DNA from: an uncultured Erythrobacter sp.
GTDB lineage: Bacteria; Pseudomonadota; Alphaproteobacteria; Sphingomonadales; Sphingomonadaceae
DNA length: 12,410 nucleotides
Direction of reading: 5' to 3'
Assembly (NCBI GenBank): GCA_947258465.1
Contig: CAMYIQ010000167.1
Coordinates: forward strand, 1-12,410
In this document: in pieces, positions 1-7,250 of the stretch
Numbering within the stretch: position 1 is the stretch's first letter
Layout: every line of letters starts with the position of its first letter
Translations under genes and position numbers: made by a program
The notes under the pieces: model-generated
Databases searched by the model: none
Told to the model about the DNA's origin: nothing
What the model saw: only the letters and a program-made list of their open reading frames with translations

Positions 1-495
1 ACCTACGTTTCTCAACTGCCGGGCCGTTTCCGCGAGGCGGCACCCGGCTGGTCGCTGACCGGTGCGCCGATGGCGATCTATGGATCGCAGGACCTGCCCG
101 ACGAACTGAACGGCCAGGTCGACCGCGTGCTGATTTTCCGCGAAATGCACAATCTGTTGCGTTCGGGGACGATGTATACCGAACTTACCCGTATCCGGGG
201 CTTGCTCAAGCCCGACGGCATGGTCGGTATCGTTCAGCACCGGGCCAAGGAAAACGCGCCCGCCGACTATACTTTGGGCGCGAATGGTTATCTGCGCGAA
301 AGCGACGTGGTGGGGCTGATGCGCGTCCACGGTTTCGAGCTGGTCGACAGCAGCGCGATCAATGCCAATTACCGCGACTCGGCAAACCATCCGAAGGGTG
401 TGTGGGAACTGCCCCCCACGCTCGGTACCAAGCGCGAGGAATTGCGCGAGATCGGGGAAAGCGACCGGATGACATTGCTTTTCCGCAAACGCTGA
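1..495 (+). CDS. Predicted SAM-dependent methyltransferase, C-terminal part (COG4798-like)
   Basis: The reading frame is open from base 1 to the TGA at 493-495, so this is the 3' part of a longer gene whose start lies outside the window; the ATG at 70 is internal. The visible part reads as the second half of a class I methyltransferase fold. A segment equivalent to DRVLIFREMHNLLR precedes a helix and then LLKPDGMVGIV, the usual strand after the last helix in this fold. A late AxGYLRESDV segment and a W-x-LPP motif near the C-terminus resemble the COG4798 'predicted methyltransferase' group. Members of that group often carry signal peptides, but the N-terminus is not visible. The substrate is unknown. 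The SAM-binding glycine motif would be upstream of the window, so activity cannot be judged. A strong hairpin follows at 528-560. Confidence 0.75.
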   Translation, partial: TYVSQLPGRFREAAPGWSLTGAPMAIYGSQDLPDELNGQVDRVLIFREMHNLLRSGTMYTELTRIRGLLKPDGMVGIVQHRAKENAPADYTLGANGYLRESDVVGLMRVHGFELVDSSAINANYRDSANHPKGVWELPPTLGTKREELREIGESDRMTLLFRKR

Positions 496-527
496 TCCGT
501 CAGCCGCGGTTCAGATGAACAAAGGCA

Positions 528-567
528 GGCCCTCGATGTAACACCATTACATCGAGGGCCGTGTTTT
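528..567 (+). terminator. Perfect 14-bp hairpin; candidate terminator that also covers the next gene's SD
   Basis: GGCCCTCGATGTAA (528-541) and TTACATCGAGGGCC (547-560) pair perfectly around the 5-nt loop CACCA. The 3' arm is followed by GTGTTTT (561-567), a short and imperfect T tract. This fits an intrinsic terminator for the upstream methyltransferase gene. The next ATG is at 568, directly after the T tract. The only SD-like string for that gene, GAGGG (554-558), sits inside the 3' arm, so a transcript carrying the whole hairpin would hide its own ribosome site. The inner TGTAA-CACCA-TTACA dyad could instead be a repressor operator. Confidence 0.6.
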
Positions 568-1329
568 ATGTTTCGCAATTGGATTCTCCCACTCGCAAGT
601 CCGCTTGTTCTGGCCGCCTGTACCGATCGCGTCGATGAGGCGCGGGGCGTCGATCATGGCGAAACGCTGCTGTCGGTCAGTGCCGGCGGGCAGGCCGAAA
701 GCAGGCCCGATCGGGCGCAGTTCCAGGCCGGTATCGAAACCTGGTCGCGCAGCGCCAAGACCGCGAGCGAGCAGAACAAGGATAAGATCGCCGAGATCGT
801 GACGGCTTTGCGCGAGATCGGTGTGGAAGAGAAAGACATCCAGACCCGCGCAGTGAATGTCCGCCGGATCGACTGGGGCGATCGCAAGGGTCAGTTCCAG
901 GCGAGCAATGTGGTCGAGGTGACGATGCGCGATCCGGACAGGGCGGGCGATGCCGTGGCGGCGGTTACCGAAGCTGGGGCGAACATCGTCTCCGGTCCGA
1001 ACCTCTCGATGACAGATCCCGAAGCGACCGCCAATCTCGCCTATGCCGATGCCTATAAGGCGGCGCGCAAGCGAGCCGAGGCCTATGCCGAAGCAGCCGG
1101 AATGGAGGTCGGCCGGGTGCTCTATATTCGCGACGCGGGCGGTACTCAGGGCCAGACCTGGCTACGCGGCGCCGAGGCCATGAACGAAGCTGTCGTCCAG
1201 CGGACGGCCCCCGCCCCGCCGCCGCCGGTTTCGATGGCCCCCCGCCCGGAAAGCGGTGGCGGGATGATGGTCGGCATGACGCGCTCGAACGTCTATATCC
1301 AGGTGGACTTCGCCCTGCGCGAGAAATAA
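568..1329 (+). CDS. SIMPL-domain (DUF541) putative lipoprotein
   Basis: This 253-aa protein starts with a short basic n-region, a hydrophobic stretch and a lipobox LAAC (residues 15-18). It is therefore probably a signal-peptidase II substrate lipidated on Cys18 and anchored in the envelope. Residues about 35-190 match the SIMPL/DUF541 pattern: an N-terminal VSAGGQAESRPDRA strand, a helix rich in N, K and E, the IGVEEKDIQT turn, and a long Ala/Arg helix (AYKAARKRAEAYAEAAG). A proline-rich linker (about 216-227) precedes a last beta-strand NVYIQVDFAL. The family has no well-defined biochemical function; some members affect oxidative stress or outer-membrane homeostasis. The ATG at 568 is chosen because it gives a complete signal peptide. 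Its SD (GAGGG, 554-558) lies in the hairpin arm. The stop is 10 bp before the amidase gene, suggesting an operon. Confidence 0.85.
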   Translation: MFRNWILPLASPLVLAACTDRVDEARGVDHGETLLSVSAGGQAESRPDRAQFQAGIETWSRSAKTASEQNKDKIAEIVTALREIGVEEKDIQTRAVNVRRIDWGDRKGQFQASNVVEVTMRDPDRAGDAVAAVTEAGANIVSGPNLSMTDPEATANLAYADAYKAARKRAEAYAEAAGMEVGRVLYIRDAGGTQGQTWLRGAEAMNEAVVQRTAPAPPPPVSMAPRPESGGGMMVGMTRSNVYIQVDFALREK

Positions 1330-1339
1330 CGCTGATCCG

Positions 1340-2203
1340 ATGAGAGAACTGACTGTCGCCGTCCTGCAGCTTGCCCTCGCTCGCGAAGGGGAGGCAGAGA
1401 ACATTGCTGCCGTATCCGCGTTGGTCGAGGAGGCGGCAGACAAGGGCGCGCAGGTGGTCCTGCCGCCCGAACTGTTCGCTGGCGAATATTTCTGCCGCGA
1501 GGAGGAAGAGGAACTCTTCGCTCTGGCTCGCCCGACCGCCGAAAGCCCGAGCGTGCGCGCGATGCAGGGCCTCGCCGCGAAACTGGGCATTGCCATCCCC
1601 ACCAGCTTCTTCGAGCGCGATGGCCATCACTATTACAACACGCTGGCGATGATCGGCCCCGATGGAGCGATCATGGGCACTTATCGCAAGAGCCATATCC
1701 CCGACGGGCCGGGCTACGAGGAAAAATACTATTTCCGCCCCGGCAATGACGGGTTCAAGGTGTGGGACGTTTTCGGCGCGCGCATCGGTGTCGGGATATG
1801 CTGGGATCAATGGTACCCCGAATGCGCGCGGGTCATGGCGCTGAAGGGCGCCGAAGTGCTGCTCTATCCCACGGCCATAGGCTCCGAACCCTATGATGCC
1901 GATCTCGACACCAGCCGGATGTGGCGCCGCGCGATGATCGGCCATGCGGTGTCCAATTGCATGCCGGTATGCGCCGCCAACCGCATCGGCCACGAAGGTC
2001 CGGCCGAGCGCCAGCAGAGCTTTTACGGCCACAGCTTCATTTGCGACGAGTGGGGCGATCTGGTCGAGGAATTCGGTGCCTCTCAAAGCGGTGCGCTGAT
2101 CGCGACGATCGATCTTGACCGGGCGGCGAAGCATCGTGCCGGCATGGGTTTCTTTCGCGACCGCCGCCCGCAGCTCTATGGCCGGATCTGCGAGGATATC
2201 TGA
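1340..2203 (+). CDS. aguB: N-carbamoylputrescine amidase (nitrilase superfamily)
   Basis: The product is 287 aa, the normal length for AguB-type carbon-nitrogen hydrolases. These cytosolic enzymes hydrolyse N-carbamoylputrescine to putrescine, CO2 and ammonia, the last step of the agmatine route to polyamines. The nitrilase triad is visible: Glu44 in LPPELF, Lys117 in YRKSHIPDGPGY, and nucleophile Cys154 in GICWDQWYPE. The RKSHIPDGPGY and ICWDQWYPE segments are characteristic of the AguB branch rather than of beta-ureidopropionase or general nitrilases. The start ATG follows the SIMPL stop by 10 bp with only a weak upstream GAGAAA, so translation may depend on the preceding gene. Agmatine deiminase (AguA), the usual partner, is not in the window. 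Assignment to the superfamily is secure and the exact substrate is likely. Confidence 0.9.
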   Translation: MRELTVAVLQLALAREGEAENIAAVSALVEEAADKGAQVVLPPELFAGEYFCREEEEELFALARPTAESPSVRAMQGLAAKLGIAIPTSFFERDGHHYYNTLAMIGPDGAIMGTYRKSHIPDGPGYEEKYYFRPGNDGFKVWDVFGARIGVGICWDQWYPECARVMALKGAEVLLYPTAIGSEPYDADLDTSRMWRRAMIGHAVSNCMPVCAANRIGHEGPAERQQSFYGHSFICDEWGDLVEEFGASQSGALIATIDLDRAAKHRAGMGFFRDRRPQLYGRICEDI

Positions 2204-2205
2204 TC

Positions 2206-2625
2206 GTGCCGCCTGGCCTCGACCAGGCGCAGCTCGACGCCCTGTTCACGGCCGCTCTCGAGGCCGGCATTGCCCGGATCGAGAAAGATGGCACCTTCTT
2301 CCCGCTCTTGTTCGAATTGCGTGCAAACGGCGCGATACAGAATGTCGCCGTGCTCGAAACCGGTGCCATCGATGGCGCGCAGACGGTGCTCGACCGGTTC
2401 GCCGAATTGCTGAAACCGCGCGCGCGGGAGGGCACGATCCGGGCCGCCGCCATCGTCCTGCATCATGCAACCCGGGATATGATGGAAGTTCGGCTGCGGG
2501 CGACCAACTATGCTAGCGATGTCCAGGTCCCTTTCGCCATCGCGCGGGGCGGGCTGTTCGCGAGAAAACGCAAGCTTACCCTGGGCGAGTTCACCCTCCG
2601 CGCCGCCGAGAACGAGATATTCTAG
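2206..2625 (+). CDS. Conserved-looking hypothetical protein, 139 aa
   Basis: I do not recognise this family. The frame begins at a GTG (2206), two bases after the aguB stop, with GAGGA (2192-2196) as SD at 9-nt spacing inside the end of aguB. This makes it almost certainly co-translated with aguB. The protein is soluble, with no signal peptide or membrane segment. It looks alpha/beta: an N-terminal helix (LDALFTAALEAGIARI), a possible beta pair (FFPLLFELRANGAIQNVAVLET), a helix (AQTVLDRFAELL), then strands IRAAAIVLHH and MMEVRLRATNY. The ending is basic then acidic (FARKRKLTLGEFTLRAAENEIF). No catalytic motif is obvious. A role linked to the amidase is possible from position only. The stop TAG interlocks with the stop of the minus-strand peptidase at CTAG 2622-2625. 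Confidence 0.75.
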   Translation: MPPGLDQAQLDALFTAALEAGIARIEKDGTFFPLLFELRANGAIQNVAVLETGAIDGAQTVLDRFAELLKPRAREGTIRAAAIVLHHATRDMMEVRLRATNYASDVQVPFAIARGGLFARKRKLTLGEFTLRAAENEIF

Positions 2626-4043
2626 CGCCCGGCCAGGTCTTTCAGAACGATGCTCCAGTGGTCGAGCCCGTCATAGAAGGCGTCGACCCGCATCCTTTCG
2701 TTCAGCCCGTGTGCGTAGATGTCCTGCGGGCGGCTGGCCCCGGCCCCGATGGCCACCGTCTCGTAGCCGAGTGCGCGATAATGCATGCCGTCCGTGCCGC
2801 CCGAAGACATCGTGGGGATCATCGGGATCGGCTTGGCGAAGCGCGCTGTCAGCGATTTGGCCAGTGCTGCTCCGACCTCGTCGGGAAGCGTGCTCATCGG
2901 GCTCTCGGTAGCGTCCTCGCGCTGGGTGACGGTGATCGCCTCATTATCGATCGCATTCTCCAGCGCGGCCTTGACCGAGGCCACGCCTTCGCCGGGGAAA
3001 ACCCGGCAATTGACCGCAGCGCTAGCCGATTGCGGCAATGCGTTCTCGGCATGGCCCGCCTTCAGCATGGTCGCGACGCAGGTCGTGCGCAGCGTGCCGA
3101 CGAAGCCGGGATTGGCGCTGATCGTGCCGATGGCGTCGGCATCGCTCGGATCGGCCGCGAAAGCGCGCATGGCGGCGCCGAGTTTTCCGGGAATGCTCCG
3201 GCCCATTGCAGCGAAATAGGTGCGCGTCAGCTCGCTCTCGCGCACCGGGAACCGATGCTGCGAAATCCGGGTCAGCGCGGCGGCCAGATCGTAAATCGCA
3301 TTGTCGCTGCGCGGGCGGGATGAATGGCCGCCCGGATTGGTCGCGGTGATGTCGAAGGTGACATAGGTTTTCTCCGCGAGCTGGACCTGCTGGGCGAGCG
3401 GGGAATAATCGTCGGCCAGACCGATCCCGCCCGCGTCGGAATTGAGGACATAGGCCGGATCGACATTGTCGGCGACCCACCGTGCCTGCGCGCGGGTGGA
3501 GATCATCCCGGTCTCCTCGTCGCCCGAGAAAACCAGGTAGAGGTCGCGCTTGGGCGTCCAGCCTTCTTCCTTCAGCCGGATGAAGGTTCCGGTGAGATTG
3601 GCGACGCCATATTTGTTATCCTGAGTCCCGCGCCCGAAGAAATACCCATCTTCCTCGATCAGCGTGAAGGGATCGCGTTCCCAATCTTCGGGCAGGGCGT
3701 CCACCACGTCCATATGCGCCAGGATGACGATGGGCTTCGCGCCCGACGAGCCATCCCCGCGATAGCGCACGATCAGGCCCTGGGTCGGGTCGCCGTTGCT
3801 ATCGTAATCGGTCACCAAAAGGTCTTCGTCGGCAAATCCGGCTTCGGCCAGGCGGCCGGTCAGATAGGCGACCATCTCGTCCATCTGGCCGTGTCCCGCT
3901 GCCGTTCGGAAGGCAATGATGTCGCGGTAGATGTCGTGCACGCGCTGCTCGTGTTCGGTCAGCTCGCGCGGCAATTGGTCGCTTGCCGCAGCCTGCCCCG
4001 AAATCGCCAGAGCGCCCGCCAGCACAAACGCCTTCATTGTCAT
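2622..4043 (-). CDS. Secreted M20-family zinc metallopeptidase (carboxypeptidase/dipeptidase type)
   Basis: The 473-aa product begins with a Sec signal peptide (about residues 1-21, ending AAA-SD), so it probably acts in the periplasm. M20 metal ligands and catalytic residues are all visible: His110 and Asp112 in LAHMDVV, Asp142 in GRGTQDNK, catalytic Glu176 and ligand Glu177 in FSGDEETG, Asp203 in NSDAGG, and a C-terminal His445 in AHGLNE. Between them lies the usual dimerisation insert, including NPGGHSSRP. The family removes C-terminal residues or cleaves dipeptides using two zinc ions; the substrate here is unknown. The frame stays open another 200 codons upstream, through folK and beyond. 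The start is set at 4043 because GGGGAGG (complement of 4051-4057) lies 7 nt before it and the signal peptide follows at once. The gene is divergent from folK. Confidence 0.9.
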   Translation of the reverse strand: MTMKAFVLAGALAISGQAAASDQLPRELTEHEQRVHDIYRDIIAFRTAAGHGQMDEMVAYLTGRLAEAGFADEDLLVTDYDSNGDPTQGLIVRYRGDGSSGAKPIVILAHMDVVDALPEDWERDPFTLIEEDGYFFGRGTQDNKYGVANLTGTFIRLKEEGWTPKRDLYLVFSGDEETGMISTRAQARWVADNVDPAYVLNSDAGGIGLADDYSPLAQQVQLAEKTYVTFDITATNPGGHSSRPRSDNAIYDLAAALTRISQHRFPVRESELTRTYFAAMGRSIPGKLGAAMRAFAADPSDADAIGTISANPGFVGTLRTTCVATMLKAGHAENALPQSASAAVNCRVFPGEGVASVKAALENAIDNEAITVTQREDATESPMSTLPDEVGAALAKSLTARFAKPIPMIPTMSSGGTDGMHYRALGYETVAIGAGASRPQDIYAHGLNERMRVDAFYDGLDHWSIVLKDLAGR

Positions 4044-4094
4044 CGTCCACCCTCCCCGTTTGGTTCTCTTCGGTCGCGACGCTAGGGCGGGGAT

Positions 4095-4598
4095 ATGAGG
4101 GACGCAAGCGAGCATCGCTACCTTATCGGGCTGGGGTCCAATTGCCGGGTGCCGGGCATCGGCGCGCCGCGCGCGGTGCTGGCATCGGCGGCCGGGGCGC
4201 TGGCGGATGAAGGCTGGCGGGTCGAGGCCTTGTCGCGTCTCGCCGACAGTGCGCCGGTCGGTCCGTCCCAGCGGCGATACGCCAATGCGGCCGCAGTGAT
4301 TGCCGGGGACCTTCGCCCGCCCGACGCCCTGCAAAGCCTGCAGCATATCGAACGGACTTTCGGCCGGGAGCGGCGCGGGCAGCGGTGGCGTTCGCGCACG
4401 CTCGATCTGGATATCGTGTTGTGGAGCGGCGGAATGTGGCGCACACCCGGCCTGTCGATCCCGCACCCGCTGTTCCGCGAACGCGATTTCGTGCTTCACC
4501 CCGCCGCGCAGATCGCTCCGCACTGGCGCGATCCGGTTACCGGCCTCACCATCCGCCAGCTTGCCGCGCGCCTTTCCCGGCCACTGCGGACAGAATGA
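4095..4598 (+). CDS. folK: 2-amino-4-hydroxy-6-hydroxymethyldihydropteridine pyrophosphokinase (HPPK)
   Basis: The 167-aa length is typical for HPPK, which transfers pyrophosphate from ATP to 6-hydroxymethyl-7,8-dihydropterin in cytosolic folate synthesis. Diagnostic blocks appear in order: YLIGLGSN near the start, the S-A-P-V-G-x-x-Q-x-x-Y-x-N-A-A pterin-binding segment, RTFGRERRGQRWRSRTLDLDIVLW (ATP- and Mg-binding, with the paired aspartates of DLDI), and IPHPLFRERDFVLHPAAQIAP. Start ATG 4095 gives the canonical N-terminus; upstream is only the GC-rich GGGCGGGG stretch, with no clear SD. No other folate genes are nearby. The gap to the divergent peptidase gene is 51 bp, so the two promoters must be packed together. 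The stop at 4596-4598 is 12 bp before the tRNA promoter. Confidence 0.92.
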   Translation: MRDASEHRYLIGLGSNCRVPGIGAPRAVLASAAGALADEGWRVEALSRLADSAPVGPSQRRYANAAAVIAGDLRPPDALQSLQHIERTFGRERRGQRWRSRTLDLDIVLWSGGMWRTPGLSIPHPLFRERDFVLHPAAQIAPHWRDPVTGLTIRQLAARLSRPLRTE

Positions 4599-4610
4599 CG
4601 CATGACCCGC

Positions 4611-4639
4611 TTGACCACCCGCAACAGCGTCCCTAGGTG
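4611..4639 (+). promoter_or_regulatory. Candidate sigma-70-type promoter of tRNA-Lys
   Basis: TTGACC (4611-4616) and TAGGTG (4634-4639) are separated by exactly 17 bp. The predicted start, near 4646, is a few bases before the mature tRNA 5' end at 4653. The -35 is near consensus and the -10 is weak but ordinary for alphaproteobacteria. A GC-rich stretch (GGCACGCCG) follows the -10, as is common in stringently controlled stable-RNA promoters. It may also drive the downstream frmA operon. Confidence 0.6.
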
Positions 4640-4651
4640 GCACGCCGTGGT

Positions 4652-4728
<77 letters not shown>

Positions 4729-4783
4729 CCACCATTCGCCCCGAGGCCGGAGCGCCGGCACCCACCGTCCGGAGCATTCGCCT

Positions 4784-5896
4784 ATGAAGACCCGCGCCGC
4801 CGTCGCCTTCGCCCCCAAGCAGCCCCTCGAAATCGTCGAGCTGGATCTGGAAGGCCCCAAGGCGGGTGAAGTGCTGGTCGAGATCATGGCCACCGGCATT
4901 TGCCACACCGACGCCTACACGCTCGACGGGCTCGATAGCGAAGGGCTCTTCCCCAGCGTACTCGGCCATGAGGGCGCAGGCGTGGTGCGCGAAGTCGGTG
5001 CAGGCGTGACCAGCGTAAAGCCGGGCGATCACGTGATCCCGCTCTACACGCCCGAATGCCGCCAGTGTAAATCGTGCCTTTCGGGCAAGACGAACCTGTG
5101 CACCGCCATTCGTGCGACGCAGGGCAAGGGCCTTATGCCCGATGGCACCACGCGCTTTTCCTACAAGGGCGAGCCGATTTTCCACTATATGGGCTGCTCG
5201 ACCTTCTCGAACTTCACTGTCCTGCCCGAAATCGCCGTCGCCAAGATTCGCAAGGACGCGCCGTTCAAGACGAGCTGCTATATCGGCTGCGGCGTCACCA
5301 CCGGCGTCGGTGCGGTGACCAATACCGCCAAAGTGCAGGTCGGCGACAATGTCGTCGTATTCGGCCTCGGCGGTATCGGGTTGAACGTCATCCAGGGCGC
5401 GCGGCTGGCGGGCGCGAATATGATCGTCGGCATCGATATCAATCCCGACCGCGAGGAATGGGGCCGCAAGTTCGGCATGACCCATTTCCTCAACACCAAG
5501 GGAATGAGCAATGACGAGGTGGTCGCCAAGATCGTCGAGATGACCGATGGCGGGGCGGATTATACGTTCGATTGCACCGGCAACACCGATGTTATGCGCA
5601 CTGCGCTGGAGGCCTGCCACCGGGGCTGGGGCACTTCGATCGTCATCGGGGTCGCCGAAGCCGGCAAGGAAATCGCGACGCGGCCATTCCAACTGGTCAC
5701 GGGCCGCAACTGGCGCGGCACTGCGTTCGGCGGAGCCAAGGGCCGCACCGACGTTCCGAAAATCGTCGACTGGTATATGGACGGCAAGATCGAGATCGAC
5801 CCGATGATTACCCATGTCCTCAGTCTGGAAGAAATCAACAAGGGGTTCGACCTTATGCATAAAGGCGAAAGCATCCGTAGCGTGGTGGTGTTCTGA
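4784..5896 (+). CDS. frmA: S-(hydroxymethyl)glutathione dehydrogenase / class III alcohol dehydrogenase
   Basis: The 370-aa product is a zinc-dependent MDR-family dehydrogenase. It oxidises the glutathione adduct of formaldehyde to S-formylglutathione with NAD, and many members also reduce S-nitrosoglutathione. Catalytic zinc ligands are Cys40 (TGICHTD), His62 with Glu63 (LGHEGAG) and Cys169 (GCGVTTG). The structural zinc site is Cys92, 95, 98 and 106. The Rossmann motif GLGGIG (194-199) and the NAD-selecting Asp218 (GIDIN) are present. IRATQGKG and the class III ending SIRSVVVF separate it from ethanol dehydrogenases. The SD is a weak GGAG (4771-4774), 9 nt before ATG. The stop overlaps the scoA ATG by one base (TGATG). 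fghA, the next enzyme of the pathway, is three genes downstream. No FrmR-type repressor is visible. The symbol adhC is also in use. Confidence 0.95.
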   Translation: MKTRAAVAFAPKQPLEIVELDLEGPKAGEVLVEIMATGICHTDAYTLDGLDSEGLFPSVLGHEGAGVVREVGAGVTSVKPGDHVIPLYTPECRQCKSCLSGKTNLCTAIRATQGKGLMPDGTTRFSYKGEPIFHYMGCSTFSNFTVLPEIAVAKIRKDAPFKTSCYIGCGVTTGVGAVTNTAKVQVGDNVVVFGLGGIGLNVIQGARLAGANMIVGIDINPDREEWGRKFGMTHFLNTKGMSNDEVVAKIVEMTDGGADYTFDCTGNTDVMRTALEACHRGWGTSIVIGVAEAGKEIATRPFQLVTGRNWRGTAFGGAKGRTDVPKIVDWYMDGKIEIDPMITHVLSLEEINKGFDLMHKGESIRSVVVF

Positions 5897-6606
5897 TGGC
5901 TGGCAAGATCTATTCCGACGCCGCCGCTGCGCTGGATGGCGTGCTGCGCGACGACATGCTCATTGCCAGCGGCGGCTTCGGCCTTTGCGGCATTCCCGAG
6001 CGCCTTCTCACCGCGATCCGCGAAAGCGGGGTGAAGAACCTCACCTTCGCCAGCAACAATGCCGGGATCGACAATGAAGGCATCGGCATGCTGCTGCGCA
6101 CCCAGCAGGTGAAGAAGATGATCTCGTCCTATGTCGGCGAGAACAAGGAATTCGAACGGCAATTCCTGTCCGGCGAGCTCGAAGTCGAGTTCTGCCCGCA
6201 GGGCACGCTTGCCGAACGCATGCGTGCAGGCGGCGCGGGCATTCCCGGTTTCTACACCAAGACCGGGGTCGGCACGCAGGTTGCCGAAGGTAAGGAGCAC
6301 AAGGATTTCGACGGCGAGACGTATATTCTCGAGCGCGGCATCTTCGCGGACCTCGCGATCGTGAAGGCGTGGAAGGCCGATGAAACGGGCAACCTCGTAT
6401 TCCGCAAGACCGCACGCAATTTCAACCTTCCGGCCGCGACCTGCGGCAAGGTCTGCGTTGTCGAGGTGGAAGAAGTGGTCCCCACCGGCAGCCTCGATCC
6501 CGACTGCATCCATTTGCCGGGCGTCTATGTCCAGCGGATGATCGTGGGCGCACCCTACGAAAAGAAGATCGAATTCGAGACCACGCGTGAAAGGGAGAGT
6601 GCCTGA
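5896..6606 (+). CDS. scoA: 3-oxoacid CoA-transferase, subunit A
   Basis: The product (236 aa) is the alpha subunit of a class I CoA transferase, which works as an AB heteromer with the next gene. The likely reaction moves CoA from succinyl-CoA to acetoacetate, or the reverse. Visible family blocks are GGFGLCGIPE (26-35), SNNAGIDNEGIG (53-64) and EFCPQGTLAERMRAGGAGIPGFYT (98-121). The length and sequence fit ScoA better than the shorter AtoD or PcaI types, but beta-ketoadipate or other 3-oxoacid acceptors cannot be excluded. Its ATG shares one base with the frmA stop, and its stop shares one base with the scoB start. The three genes are therefore probably translationally coupled, which ties expression to formaldehyde metabolism genes. 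Confidence 0.92.
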   Translation: MAGKIYSDAAAALDGVLRDDMLIASGGFGLCGIPERLLTAIRESGVKNLTFASNNAGIDNEGIGMLLRTQQVKKMISSYVGENKEFERQFLSGELEVEFCPQGTLAERMRAGGAGIPGFYTKTGVGTQVAEGKEHKDFDGETYILERGIFADLAIVKAWKADETGNLVFRKTARNFNLPAATCGKVCVVEVEEVVPTGSLDPDCIHLPGVYVQRMIVGAPYEKKIEFETTRERESA

Positions 6607-7247
6607 TGAGCTGGGATCGCAACCAGATGGCCGCCCGCGCGGCGAAGGAACTGCAAGACGGCTATTACGTCAATCTCGGCATCGGCATCCCGACGCTGGT
6701 CGCCAACCACATTCCCGAAGGCATGCATGTCACGCTGCAGAGCGAGAACGGCATGCTCGGCATCGGGCCTTTCCCCTATCCCGACGAGGTCGACGCCGAC
6801 CTGATCAATGCGGGCAAGCAGACCATCAGCGAATTGCCGCACAGCGCCTATTTCGACAGCGCGGCGAGCTTTGCGATGATCCGCGGCGGACATATCGATC
6901 TGACCGTGCTGGGCGCGATGGAAGTGGCCGAGAACGGCGACATCGCCAACTGGATGATTCCCGGTAAGATGATCAAGGGCATGGGCGGCGCGATGGATCT
7001 CGTCGCCGGGGTGAAGAAGATCATCGTGGTCATGGATCACAATGCCAAGGATGGCAGCCCCAAGTTTATCCCCGAATGCACGCTGCCGCTGACAGGGCAG
7101 AACGTGGTCGACATGATCATCACCAATCTCGCCGTGTTCCACCGCCCGGACCATGACAGCGCTTTTCGCCTGATCGAGCTGGCGCCGGGCGTGACGGCGG
7201 ACGAGGTGGCGGAGAAAACGACCGCGAAATACGAAGCCGCGCTCTAG
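6606..7247 (+). CDS. scoB: 3-oxoacid CoA-transferase, subunit B
   Basis: This is the 213-aa catalytic subunit. The glutamate that forms the covalent CoA thioester is Glu47 in SENGMLG, preceded by the VNLGIGIPT oxyanion-hole segment (22-30). The downstream MGGAMDLVAG motif is standard for ScoB, AtoA and PcaJ. With ScoA it would make a cytosolic A2B2-type enzyme of short-chain 3-oxoacid (ketone body or polyhydroxybutyrate breakdown) metabolism. The start ATG overlaps the scoA stop (TGATGA), so the pair is probably made in equal amounts. The stop TAG is 3 bp before the fghA start. No thiolase or 3-hydroxybutyrate dehydrogenase gene lies in the window, so the sequence does not fix the physiological acceptor. 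Confidence 0.93.
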   Translation: MSWDRNQMAARAAKELQDGYYVNLGIGIPTLVANHIPEGMHVTLQSENGMLGIGPFPYPDEVDADLINAGKQTISELPHSAYFDSAASFAMIRGGHIDLTVLGAMEVAENGDIANWMIPGKMIKGMGGAMDLVAGVKKIIVVMDHNAKDGSPKFIPECTLPLTGQNVVDMIITNLAVFHRPDHDSAFRLIELAPGVTADEVAEKTTAKYEAAL

Positions 7248-7250
7248 GAC

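Noticed and set aside
488..1339. 12-bp direct repeat AACGCTGATCCG at 488-499 and 1328-1339, each at a gene end
   Set aside because: A few 12-mer matches are expected by chance in 12 kb, and codon bias raises that further. No larger repeat surrounds it.
965..2134. Long minus-strand open frame (389 codons) opposite the SIMPL and aguB genes
   Set aside because: It overlaps two clearly recognised genes, has no family character, and its composition is the usual antisense shadow of GC-rich coding DNA.
4044..4643. 200-codon upstream extension of the M20 peptidase frame through folK
   Set aside because: The signal peptide and a strong SD place the start at 4043. The extension is antisense to folK and resembles no protein.
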